Shown here: positions 5,491 to 12,527 of the stretch, in pieces
Layout of the letters: each line of letters starts with the position of its first letter
Numbering within the stretch: the first letter of the stretch is position 1
NCBI GenBank assembly: GCA_029259535.1
Contig: JAPHEF010000048.1
Span: 1 to 13,690 of the forward strand
Length of the DNA stretch: 13,690 nucleotides
Reading direction: 5' to 3'
Source of the DNA: Alkanophaga liquidiphilum
GTDB lineage: Archaea; Halobacteriota; Syntropharchaeia; Alkanophagales; B39-G2
The notes under the pieces: model-generated
Told to the model about the DNA's origin: nothing
Database searches by the model: none
The model's input: the letters and a program-made list of their open reading frames with translations, nothing else
Translations under genes and position numbers: made by a program

Positions 5491-8042
5491 GTGCGGAGTT
5501 GAAGACGCAAGTTGTGGTGGTGGGCGGAGGCGTTGCAGGACTTTCTGCCTCTCTTGCGCTCGCAAACTCCGGCATAAAAGTCTGCATCATCGAAAAGGGC
5601 AAGCTTGGTGGGCATGTGGCGAGGCTTGCGGAATGCCTTACTGGGCTGAACCCGTTGTTAATGGAGGCGAGGCTTCATGAAAACATTGAAATTGTCGAGA
5701 AAGCAGAGCTGAAGGGCGTTGAAGGAGCGGAGGGAAATTTCAGGCTCAAGCTTCAGACGAGCGGCGGTGAGGAGCGTGAAGTTGTGGCAGAGCGTATTCT
5801 CCTGACGACGGGCTACGAGACCGCGACGCCGGAGCGTCGCTACCGCCCTGAGCTTAAAAACGTGCTCACGTCGCTCGAATTTGAAGATTTGATAAGCGGC
5901 TGCGGCGAGCTTGAAATTAACGGGCGGCGTCCGAGGAGAATAGGCTTTGTGCAGTGCGTAGGCTCAAGGTGCAAGGACTTCGAGCTTTGTTCGGCGGCTT
6001 GCTGCGCCTACACCGCCAAGGAGGTTTGGGTCGTAAAAAGCCGTTACCCCGACGCTGAAGTCTTCGTCTTCTACATGGACGTCCGCACTTTCGGCAGAGA
6101 CGACAAACTCGTAGAGCGGCTGAAGAACGCCGGCGTTAAATACATCAGGACGAGAGTGGCGGAGGTGCTGGAACATGACGGTAAGCTCGTCGTCCGCTAC
6201 GAAGAAGGAAGAAAGACCAAGGAGCTGGAGCTTGACATGCTCGTGCTCGCTGTCGGGCTTCGTTCTACTGGAATTGCGGGGCGTTTCGGCGTCGAGACCA
6301 ACGAGTTCGGCTTCGTCAAAGCGGATGCGCGTGGGAGAACCTCAGTTTCGGGGATCTTTGCAGGCGGCGCCGCAATCATGCCGCTGAAGGTTGAGGAGAG
6401 CGTCATAACCGCACTTGCGGCTGCGGCAGAAGCCGCTAAAGGGCTGGAACGTGGGAAAGAAGGATTTGAAACATTAGAAAAAGGCAGGGGGCTGGGCGTC
6501 GTCGTTTGCGATTGCGGCGGCGAAATTCCGTTTGCAGCGAGTATCGTTGAATTCACAAGGAGATTCGGCGACGTGAGGATGGCGTCAAGCTGCGAGGGGG
6601 CGGTGAAGGCTGTTAAAGAGCTCGCTGCAGAGCGTCGTAGCATATTGTTCGTCGGCTGCAGCCCAAGGTTCTGCGAGCGTCTCTTAAAACGTGTCTGCGC
6701 CCGTTCAGGGCTCGACCCATCGTTTCTTGAAATTGTGAACGTTAGGGAGGGTTGCGCATGGGTCGGCGGCGACGAGAAAATGGCGAGGGAGCTTGTCAGG
6801 CTCGGTATCGAGCGACTCGGCTTTGCAGAGGTGAAAAGCGTAAAAGTGTCCGTTGTGAAAAAAGCTTTAGTGGTCGGCGGTGGACCTGCGGGGCTCTCTG
6901 CGGCTGCAACGCTTTCTGAACTCGGCTTCGATGTATGCCTTGTTGAAAAGGAGGAAATAGGCGGAATGCTCAACAGGCTTCGGAGTGTCGGCGATAGAGC
7001 GGCGGCTGAGGTGCTGAGCGACCTGAAGAGGCGGATAGAGGGTGTGGAGGTGCGGAAGGGCGAGGTTTTAGCGCTTGAGGGCACCGTCGGGAACTTCGTG
7101 GCACATCTCAGCGATGGCTCCGCAGTAGAAGCTGGCGTCGTCATCGTCGCTACCGGCGTGAGCGAGCTGCCGCAAGCATGGAAAGCGGAGAGCGTGATGA
7201 CGCTGCTCGACTTCGAGTATTATGACGACTTAGAGGGGAGGACTGTCGCCATGCTTTTATGCGCTGAGCGTGAAAAAGTCGGCTACTGCTCGAAGCTTTG
7301 CTGTCTTTCTGCCTTAAAGAATGCATTGCGTGCGAGGAACGCCGGCGCCGAAGTCTTCGTCTTCTACGAGGACATTAAGGCTTACGGGCACTGGGAACTG
7401 CTTTACAACGAAGCGAGAGAGAAAGGCGTCGTTTTCATCAAGAGTGGGGACGTGAAGTTCGAAGACGGCGTGCTTACAGCGTTTAACGAGTTCCTCGGCG
7501 ACTACATCGAGCTGCGACCGGACGTGTTGGTGCTTTGTCTGCCGCTCGTGCCCAACGCCGTTGGCTTTAAGCTGCCTACGGAAGATGGCTTCGTTGTTGA
7601 TTCTGTCGAAAATCCGAGCTTACGACTAAAGCCGCTTGTCACACTTGTTGACGGCGTTTTCGTCTGCGGCTCTGCCGCAAAGCCAAGGACTGTTGAGGAG
7701 TGCGTAGTCTCCGGGGCGGCAGCGGCGTTGCGAGCGCTCGAAATCCTTTCGAAGGATGCGCTTGTGGTGCAGCGCGTTGTTTCCGTCGTGGACGAGCGTG
7801 CCTGCAGTGGCTGCGGCGTCTGCGAGTCTGTCTGCCCGAATGCTGCCATCTCGCTGGAGGAGCGGAAAGTGGGCGTGTCAACATACGGGACGGTCTTAGA
7901 AACTGTTGTAAGGGTGTCGCATGTTGACGAGACGCTATGCAAGGGCTGTGGCGCATGCGTCGCGGCGTGTCCTTCCGGGGCTGTGGCGGCGGCTCTTAAA
8001 GACGAAACGCTCCTTCGGTCTCTTGACATCCTACTTTCTTAA
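5487..8042 (+). CDS. hdrA: Double-module HdrA-like flavoprotein
   Basis: 851 residues against about 650 for canonical HdrA. Layout: FAD/Rossmann module 1 (GGGVAG at 13-18; QCVGSRCKDFELCSAACC region 156-173; about 1-320); an HdrA N-terminal-type Cys domain (CDCG 341-344, Cys369, GCSPRFC 390-396, Cys404, REGCAW with Cys423); FAD/Rossmann module 2 (GGGPAG 464-469; Cys592, Cys601, Cys605-606; about 455-755); two ferredoxin motifs (Cys773/776/779/783 and Cys818/821/824/828). The modules are homologous, e.g. VFVFYMDVRTFG in module 1 and VFVFYEDIKAYG in module 2. Neither contains the ferredoxin insertion that interrupts the FAD domain of canonical HdrA. HdrA is the flavin hub and bifurcation site in known HdrABC complexes; with two flavin modules this one may handle two electron inputs. 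Last of the core Hdr genes, 4-nt overlap with hdrB. Confidence 0.92.
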   Translation: MSAELKTQVVVVGGGVAGLSASLALANSGIKVCIIEKGKLGGHVARLAECLTGLNPLLMEARLHENIEIVEKAELKGVEGAEGNFRLKLQTSGGEEREVVAERILLTTGYETATPERRYRPELKNVLTSLEFEDLISGCGELEINGRRPRRIGFVQCVGSRCKDFELCSAACCAYTAKEVWVVKSRYPDAEVFVFYMDVRTFGRDDKLVERLKNAGVKYIRTRVAEVLEHDGKLVVRYEEGRKTKELELDMLVLAVGLRSTGIAGRFGVETNEFGFVKADARGRTSVSGIFAGGAAIMPLKVEESVITALAAAAEAAKGLERGKEGFETLEKGRGLGVVVCDCGGEIPFAASIVEFTRRFGDVRMASSCEGAVKAVKELAAERRSILFVGCSPRFCERLLKRVCARSGLDPSFLEIVNVREGCAWVGGDEKMARELVRLGIERLGFAEVKSVKVSVVKKALVVGGGPAGLSAAATLSELGFDVCLVEKEEIGGMLNRLRSVGDRAAAEVLSDLKRRIEGVEVRKGEVLALEGTVGNFVAHLSDGSAVEAGVVIVATGVSELPQAWKAESVMTLLDFEYYDDLEGRTVAMLLCAEREKVGYCSKLCCLSALKNALRARNAGAEVFVFYEDIKAYGHWELLYNEAREKGVVFIKSGDVKFEDGVLTAFNEFLGDYIELRPDVLVLCLPLVPNAVGFKLPTEDGFVVDSVENPSLRLKPLVTLVDGVFVCGSAAKPRTVEECVVSGAAAALRALEILSKDALVVQRVVSVVDERACSGCGVCESVCPNAAISLEERKVGVSTYGTVLETVVRVSHVDETLCKGCGACVAACPSGAVAAALKDETLLRSLDILLS

Positions 8043-8074
8043 TTTTTACTTCATCACGGAGCACCGGTGAGAAC

Positions 8075-8398
8075 ATGGCAACGAAAGTAGTTGTGGACAT
8101 GCCGATATGCGGATACAAGGCAGTGATCAGAGCTGAGAAGAGCGGAAGCTCTGTGAAGGTAGAAATCAAGAGCGATTGCGAACACGTGAAGCAGTTCAAC
8201 GAAGCCTTAGGGGAGGTGGGAATAAAGGACGTGATGCATTTCTCTAAAAATAGAATCATGGAAGTTGCGGGCGATTATCTTACGCCATCGTGCCTCGTTC
8301 CGTGCGGCGTCATGAACGCGGCAAGGCTTGAGCTCGGACTTATCTCAAGGAGCCATGCTTTGAAGAGCAGGGAACTTAAAATCGTGTTTGAGGAGTAG
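8075..8398 (+). CDS. Small conserved-looking Cys protein downstream of hdrA
   Basis: A 107-residue soluble protein that I cannot name with certainty. It has an N-terminal MPICGYK motif (Cys12), Cys35, and a C-terminal PSCLVPCGV motif (Cys73, Cys77), a pattern suggesting metal or cluster binding. No membrane segment. GGTGA at 8066-8070 lies 4 nt before the ATG, and the gene is only 32 nt after hdrA on the same strand, so it is probably the last gene of the operon. It converges with the UPF0216 gene, which ends 26 nt further on. A role with the Hdr complex is inference from position only. Confidence 0.75.
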   Translation: MATKVVVDMPICGYKAVIRAEKSGSSVKVEIKSDCEHVKQFNEALGEVGIKDVMHFSKNRIMEVAGDYLTPSCLVPCGVMNAARLELGLISRSHALKSRELKIVFEE

Positions 8399-8424
8399 TA
8401 GCAAGCGGCTTGGCTGATGTGGCG

Positions 8425-8826
8425 TTAAAAGCTGAAGAAAAATGCATACTGCGTGGTCGTCGGCAGCTTCTTGCGAAGTTCTCTAACTTCAGGCCTGTAG
8501 ATTATCATCTCGTCGCTTTGCTTTACGTTTTTTCCAATAATCTTGCCGACAACCTCGCATTCGAGCTTGCCATGTATTCTTGCGGCACCCCGCCCGTAGT
8601 TCGGCGCAAACTCTATGTATATCGGCAGGAAAAGTCGCTCGTGCAGCTCCTCAGGCAAAATGCTCGCAAGCAGCCGCAATTCCTCCTTTTTGAACCTGTG
8701 GGGGGAGCCATCCCGTCCGTAAACTCTCGGAGTTCCTTCTCGTAAAAGCGTGGCGAGCGACTTCCTCCGCTCTGGCAGGTGCTTGTTCAGGGAGCGAACG
8801 AGCTTCACCAGTGTTCTCTCGTCCAT
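8425..8826 (-). CDS. UPF0216/DUF61 family protein
   Basis: Archaeal conserved protein of unknown function, about 133 residues. The family signature is visible: LNKHLPERRKSLATLL near the N-terminus, the RDGSPHRFKKEELRLLASILP segment, and a central LFLPIYIEF strand. GTG 8835, overlapping the FtsJ stop by 4 nt, would add three residues; I chose ATG 8826 as the better codon, though neither has a strong ribosome site. It sits directly downstream of the FtsJ-type methyltransferase and is likely co-transcribed with it. The last residues (YAFFFSF) are unusually aromatic. Confidence 0.85.
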   Translation of the reverse strand: MDERTLVKLVRSLNKHLPERRKSLATLLREGTPRVYGRDGSPHRFKKEELRLLASILPEELHERLFLPIYIEFAPNYGRGAARIHGKLECEVVGKIIGKNVKQSDEMIIYRPEVRELRKKLPTTTQYAFFFSF

Positions 8827-8831
8827 GAATA

Positions 8832-9446
8832 TCACTTAAGCTTAAACCCTTTTCCGATGATGTAGATTTCGGCGCTGTGCTTTCTTGATGCTTGCGGCGA
8901 GTATGCCTTTGTGAATGCGAAGTTGCGGCGGACTTCTTCGTAAAAATCTCGGTAAGCCTCACCCTGAAACATTTTCGTGACGAAGTTTCCGCCGCTCCTT
9001 AAAAGCTTCGTGGCTATTTTTAACGCAGCTTCGCAAAGCTCGTAAGACCGAAAATGGTCGTAGCTCCAGATGCCTGAGATGTTCGGCGACGCGTCTGAAA
9101 GCACAACGTCAACGTGCTCGCACGAGAATTTCCTCAAAACTTCCTTAATTTTCTCAAAGGCATCCTCGCTCGTGATGTCGTAGCGTAGCGTCTCGACGCC
9201 CTCTATCTTTGCGATAGGCTGCAAGTCCACGCCGATGACCACGCCGCCTGAAATTTCTTTTGCGACCTGCAGCCAGCCCCCCGGCGCAGCGCCGAGGTCA
9301 ACTACAGCGTATCCCTTCTTTATTACATTAAACTTGGAGTTTATTTGCAGAAGCTTGAACGCCGCCCGTGAGCGGTAGCCCTGTTCCTTTGCCATCCTGT
9401 AAAATGCGTCCTTCCTCCTTTCTGCTGCCCTTCTTGCTTTTCCCAT
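8832..9446 (-). CDS. rlmE: FtsJ/RlmE-type RNA 2'-O-methyltransferase
   Basis: S-adenosylmethionine-dependent RNA ribose methyltransferase, 204 residues from ATG 9446. The SAM motif is VVDLGAAPGGWLQV (48-61), and the catalytic K-D-K-E tetrad is complete: Lys31 (AAFKL), Asp118 (LSDASPN), Lys158 (VTKMF), Glu193 (SAEIYI). The bacterial homologue methylates U2552 of 23S rRNA; archaeal members may act on rRNA or tRNA. The reading frame is open up to 9548, but the extra 34 residues overlap the 51-residue upstream gene and show no family resemblance, whereas MGKARRAAERRKDAFYRMAKEQGYRSRAAFKL is the normal N-terminus. It lies 22 nt downstream of the small gene. Confidence 0.92.
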   Translation of the reverse strand: MGKARRAAERRKDAFYRMAKEQGYRSRAAFKLLQINSKFNVIKKGYAVVDLGAAPGGWLQVAKEISGGVVIGVDLQPIAKIEGVETLRYDITSEDAFEKIKEVLRKFSCEHVDVVLSDASPNISGIWSYDHFRSYELCEAALKIATKLLRSGGNFVTKMFQGEAYRDFYEEVRRNFAFTKAYSPQASRKHSAEIYIIGKGFKLK

Positions 9447-9468
9447 TTCTTCAAGCTTGGCTGCGTTG

Positions 9469-9624
9469 CTATTCTTCCTTAGATGCGAACAACTCGATGC
9501 GTTTCCAGTCCTCTTCGACACCATGTAACGCAGAAACGGCGCCCGCAAGCATTCTGCCCAGCATTTCCTGCACGAATTTGTTCAGAGTTACGTCCTTACC
9601 GTCAACGACGAGCTTTACTTGCAT
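9469..9624 (-). CDS. Small conserved-looking archaeal protein, 51 residues
   Basis: A short gene from ATG 9624 to TAG 9469. The product begins MQVKLVVDGKDVTL, continues with NKFVQEMLGRMLAGAVSAL, and ends in an acidic tail with EEDWKRIELF. The beta-then-helix pattern, sensible codon use and position 22 nt before rlmE on the same strand support a real gene. It recalls small uncharacterised euryarchaeal proteins with an N-terminal KLxVDGKDV-type strand, but I cannot give a family name. No Shine-Dalgarno precedes the ATG; a run of A lies directly upstream, so it may be leaderless. No cysteines or membrane segment. Confidence 0.68.
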   Translation of the reverse strand: MQVKLVVDGKDVTLNKFVQEMLGRMLAGAVSALHGVEEDWKRIELFASKEE

Positions 9625-9675
9625 GTTTTTTTAATACGATGGAGGGGAAGAAAAGGTTTGGGTTAGCTCATCCAT

Positions 9676-9912
9676 CTACGTCGCTACCAAGTCCGCGGCA
9701 TCGCTTGCTCTCAACTGCTCCACAAAGACAATGCAGCTTGTCACTTCCTTTCCAGACATTTCAGCTATCTTCACTTTTCACTTTGCTGTCTTGAGAGAAA
9801 TTTGCTAACCTTTACCCACACGTCTTTGAGCGAGTCAACGGCGACGCCCCAAATAACGACTGCCACAAATCCTCGCTGAACTCCGACCGTGATGCGAAAC
9901 GAAGGTAAAATG
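9676..9912 (-). pseudogene. Possible decayed or split small coding region
   Basis: Most of the 292-nt gap 9625-9916. Two short minus-strand frames look coding: one open from about 9912 to a TGA at 9771-9773, containing GFVAVVIWGVAVDSLKDVW, and a second from GTG 9774 to TAG 9676 (32 residues, KIAEMSGKEVTSCIVFVEQL). They overlap by 4 nt and would join by a single frameshift into a product of roughly 80 residues. The upstream frame has no ATG, GTG or TTG near its 5' end. This could be a frameshifted remnant, a gene with an unusual start, or chance; it shares strand and direction with the small gene and rlmE. Confidence 0.25.
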
Positions 9913-9916
9913 CTTT

Positions 9917-10432
9917 ATGCCCGAGGACAAACAGGGAAACATGAAGCGGCTGTGGGCGCCCTGGCGCATAACTTACATACTCACGGCGGATAAATCTGAG
10001 GGCTGTTTCCTATGTGAGAAGCCCCGTGAGCGAAAAGACGAGGAAAACCTCATCCTCCTGAGGGGCGAGCACAATTTCCTCATCCTCAACTCTTTTCCTT
10101 ACAACCCCGGACACCTCTTAATCGCTCCTTACAGACATATCGGCGACGTCGGACAGCTCACGCTCGAAGAGGCTACCGAACACTTCCTCTTCTTACAACG
10201 TGTGCTGAAAGCCATGAAGCAAGCGTTTAACCCCGACGGCTTCAATATCGGCTTGAACTTAGGGAGGGCGGCAGGCGCCGGCGTCGAAGACCACATTCAC
10301 ACGCACGTCGTCCCCCGCTGGAACGGCGACACGAACTTCATGCCCGTGCTCGCAGACGTCAAAGTCATCCCGGAAGCGCTGGCGGACACCTACAAGAAGC
10401 TGAAAAGGGCGCTGGGGGAGCTGCAGGAGTGA
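9917..10432 (+). CDS. HIT-family hydrolase/phosphorylase (Ap4A-type)
   Basis: Histidine-triad nucleotide-binding protein, 171 residues. The catalytic triad is HIHTH at 126-130, followed by VVPRW. Cys30, Cys33 (CFLC), His74 (APYRH) and the triad region match the zinc site of the CxxC branch. The N-terminal KRLWAPWR is typical of Ap4A phosphorylase/hydrolase-type members, so cleavage of diadenosine polyphosphates or nucleoside phosphoramidates is expected. ATG 9917 has GAAGGT at 9902-9907; ATG 9941, with AGGGA just upstream, would start exactly at the conserved MKRLWAPWR and is a real alternative. Monocistronic, divergent from the minus-strand group and last plus-strand gene before the AT-rich island. 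Confidence 0.9.
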   Translation: MPEDKQGNMKRLWAPWRITYILTADKSEGCFLCEKPRERKDEENLILLRGEHNFLILNSFPYNPGHLLIAPYRHIGDVGQLTLEEATEHFLFLQRVLKAMKQAFNPDGFNIGLNLGRAAGAGVEDHIHTHVVPRWNGDTNFMPVLADVKVIPEALADTYKKLKRALGELQE

Positions 10433-10565
10433 GAGTAGAACGGAGGCGCGAAGGCTACTGAGTATTGGCGGGAATTTTCTTAGCCGAATTTAAAAGCCGA
10501 AAGTTTGAGGGCTGGAACTTTTTGGTATTTATGAAGCAAGCTTCGCCATTTATCATCTAAAATTG

Positions 10566-10646
10566 CTATAACGGCTCGCGGGTATGCGAAGTTCTAGTAG
10601 CGAAAGGCTTGGGTGGGCGGTAACAACTGCATACCCGCTGTCAAGT
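10566..10646 (-). repeat. attC-like recombination site 1 (candidate)
   Basis: A perfect 10-bp inverted repeat, GCGGGTATGC (10578-10587) and GCATACCCGC (10629-10638), encloses a 41-nt loop. It is flanked by elements which, read on the minus strand, are ACTTGAC (10646-10640; integron R'' consensus RYYYAAC with one mismatch) and GTTATAG (10572-10566; resembling R' GTTRRRY and the GTTAT form of chromosomal attC sites). It lies just past the 3' end of the cassette-1 genes. Next to it, toward 10690, are a GGTGC-GAA-GCACC hairpin (10661-10673) and an 8-bp pairing of GGCTTGGG (10606-10613) with CCCAAGCC (10682-10689). It fills most of the 286-nt gap 10433-10718. A REP-like or terminator-like palindrome is the alternative. 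Confidence 0.45.
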
Positions 10647-10718
10647 GACCCGAGGAGCAAGGTGCGAAGCACCGCAGAGTGCCCAAGCCCGCTCATTTTA
10701 AACTTTTATCACCAATCT

Positions 10719-11309
10719 TTATTCTCTCTTGCTATGTATTTGCTTAATAATTCCGGCTATTAAATTTATTCTCGGAACTCTTTTCATATAATCGCTGTAT
10801 GCGTCGCCAAACTTTTCTATGTTTCTCTTTTCTTCTTCTATCATGGCAAGACACAGTAGAACAATTAAGATTGCGCCAACAATCAAGCCGATCCAGTGTT
10901 GTGAAATAATAACCAAAGCAAAAATTATCAATATATGACCAAGGAATTCAGGATGGCGAACAAAAGCATACATTCCACTTTCAACAAGAGATCCTCTACC
11001 AATACCCTCTTTATGCCCTTCCTTTCGTGATTTGCTTGACCACAACAGAAAAATAATTCCCGATGCCAAGATTATCCATCCTGCATATACCAATTTCGCT
11101 AAATTAGCAGAATTATAAAGAAAAATGGTAGATATTATCAATACTCCATATAAACCAATATATGCTATGTGACCAATTAAGTGACCTATACTTTTCTTAT
11201 GCATAATCCTGGGTATTAATCTTGCGGGCTTGGGCATTTCACTTAACAGCTGGCGGACATACGAAGTTGCCATCGATTCATTAGCTGCCTCATTGCCACT
11301 CATAGACAT
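10719..11309 (-). CDS. Isoprenylcysteine carboxyl methyltransferase-like membrane protein
   Basis: Integral membrane methyltransferase-like protein of the ICMT/phospholipid methyltransferase (NnrU/PEMT-like) superfamily, 196 residues. Hydrophobic helices at about 46-66, 74-90, 122-136 and 139-157. The family's SAM/substrate region is clear: GMYAFVRHPEFLGHIL (112-127), then EEEKRNIEKFGDAYSDYMKRVPR (158-180). The substrate (phospholipid, isoprenoid thiol or other) is unknown. The annotated start overlaps the upstream beta-propeller gene by 20 nt; ATGs at 11303 and 11273 are alternatives, the latter removing the overlap. Base composition is visibly richer in A/T than the hdr region, consistent with acquisition. 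Its stop is about 70 nt from attC-like site 1, as expected of a cassette gene. Confidence 0.82.
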   Translation of the reverse strand: MSMSGNEAANESMATSYVRQLLSEMPKPARLIPRIMHKKSIGHLIGHIAYIGLYGVLIISTIFLYNSANLAKLVYAGWIILASGIIFLLWSSKSRKEGHKEGIGRGSLVESGMYAFVRHPEFLGHILIIFALVIISQHWIGLIVGAILIVLLCLAMIEEEKRNIEKFGDAYSDYMKRVPRINLIAGIIKQIHSKRE

Positions 11310-12501
11310 AGATCTTAGCTGTTTGTCCTACAACACTCCTTGTTGACATAGGAACGCCCGGTGGCGTTGGTCCCTGACCAGCAGCAACACCAACATAAAT
11401 TCTATCGTCGGTGACTTCCAATGATGATTTTAAGCTCTCTCCTCTACTAGCGGCTTTCCTAACAATATCGGAAAGAACCAAATTGAAATTTTGGTCGTAA
11501 GCCTTCAAGCGTAATACATAAGACCATTTTGAGCCTTCCTTATACCCCTGCTTGTAGGTTATAAAGAAATAGCCATTGTGAACTTGAAATCCTGTAACAA
11601 AAGTTTCCACATCATCAGGTGTTTCCACATCATCGGGTTCTTGAGAAATGAATTTAGATTCTACAATCTGCCAATCCTGATTAAGCTTTACCAGGAGCAA
11701 ATCGGAAGGGGTAATCATATCAAGGTCATAATCTCCGCTTTCTGTTGTAGTTGGCACTACCATGTAATAGTAGCCATTATAATAAATAGCGCTGGCTTGT
11801 CTCGGGCTACCGCCAGCCACACTCGATAGATCGAGGTCAAATTCAGCAAGCTTGGTTTGCAAATCGCTGGTAAATTCTCTGACCCTGTAAATCATGGGTT
11901 CTTCTTTAGAAAATGATTCCTGCTTTATTCTGGTTATGACAAAAACAGAATTAGAGCCTATTAAAGGTATTGGGTCATCGACTAGTTCATCTCCTGGCTG
12001 AGCTTTGAGCCATATAGGTCCTGTTGCAATCGGTTCTGGGGTATAAGCCACCTTTTCAAAATTGTCATCTAAGGTGTATTTTGCTCCAAAGAGATAGCTA
12101 CTGTCCATAAAAGTTGTCTGATAAAACACATAAAGATAATTACCGTCTGAGGCAATTCTAACATCTATCAGACTACCATATTTTGAAGAGTATGAAACTA
12201 AATCCTTTGAAGCAATCTCTTGTGTTAAATCCCTATTGAGTATCTTTAGGCTATGGGTTTTAGCATTTGGATTTTGAGTGCTTATATTAGCCAAGTAAAC
12301 CACAAAAACTCGATCATCAGTGGCCACAACTTCAGGTCTGGCACCAGCGCCTATGTCAACTGTTTTTAGAAGACTTATCGAGATACTTGATTCGTCAGAT
12401 GGGGATAACGAATTTTGTCTTGTGAAACCAAAAAAGATGGCAACAGATAGCATGGAGAGAATCAAACATATTCCTAATAATGTTTTTGATATTTTACTCA
12501 T
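11290..12501 (-). CDS. Exported beta-propeller-like protein
   Basis: 403 residues. An N-terminal hydrophobic segment (about 8-25, LLGICLILSMLSVAIFFGF) is a signal peptide or membrane anchor; there is no lipobox Cys. The rest has recurring blade-like strands: ATDDRVFVVY (60-69), ASDGNYLYVFY (117-127), SNSVFVITR (183-191), YYNGYYYMVV (240-249), VHNGYFFITY (307-316), VTDDRIYVGV (363-372), spaced as in a beta-propeller of about six blades. No catalytic motif is recognisable; a surface binding or adhesion role is a guess. Start ATG 12501 is preceded by an AAGGA-type ribosome site (AGAAGGAAAAAGCG) and lies about 25 nt from attC-like site 2, a cassette-like spacing. It contains an 18-bp tandem duplication at 11603-11638. 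Confidence 0.7.
   Translation of the reverse strand: MSKISKTLLGICLILSMLSVAIFFGFTRQNSLSPSDESSISISLLKTVDIGAGARPEVVATDDRVFVVYLANISTQNPNAKTHSLKILNRDLTQEIASKDLVSYSSKYGSLIDVRIASDGNYLYVFYQTTFMDSSYLFGAKYTLDDNFEKVAYTPEPIATGPIWLKAQPGDELVDDPIPLIGSNSVFVITRIKQESFSKEEPMIYRVREFTSDLQTKLAEFDLDLSSVAGGSPRQASAIYYNGYYYMVVPTTTESGDYDLDMITPSDLLLVKLNQDWQIVESKFISQEPDDVETPDDVETFVTGFQVHNGYFFITYKQGYKEGSKWSYVLRLKAYDQNFNLVLSDIVRKAASRGESLKSSLEVTDDRIYVGVAAGQGPTPPGVPMSTRSVVGQTAKIYVYEWQ
11603..11638. repeat. 18-bp tandem duplication inside the beta-propeller gene
   Basis: Two adjacent copies of GTTTCCACATCATCAGGT (11603-11620 and 11621-11638, one mismatch) encode DDVETPDDVET at about residues 290-300 of the minus-strand protein. 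It is in frame and probably lengthens a surface loop. Confidence 0.85.
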
Positions 12502-12527
12502 CGCTTTTTCCTTCTAAAGGCAATTTC

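Noticed and set aside
6197..7144. 315-residue open frame on the minus strand inside hdrA
   Set aside because: Ser/Thr/Pro-rich low-complexity translation with no motifs, fully antisense to a well-supported gene; a by-product of hdrA codon use.
7502..8029. 175-residue open frame on the minus strand in the 3' end of hdrA
   Set aside because: Antisense to the ferredoxin motifs of hdrA and of compositionally biased sequence.
9447..9548. N-terminal extension of the RlmE-type protein
   Set aside because: The extension overlaps the separate 51-residue gene and is unlike RlmE N-termini; the start at 9446 fits the family.
10538..10549. GAAGC-AA-GCTTC palindrome as a terminator
   Set aside because: Short stem without a following T-run; may be part of the repeat region but unsupported on its own.
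10455..10556. 33-residue minus-strand frame just past attC-like site 1
   Set aside because: It starts where a next cassette gene would start, but the product has no recognisable pattern and no ribosome site; chance is likely.
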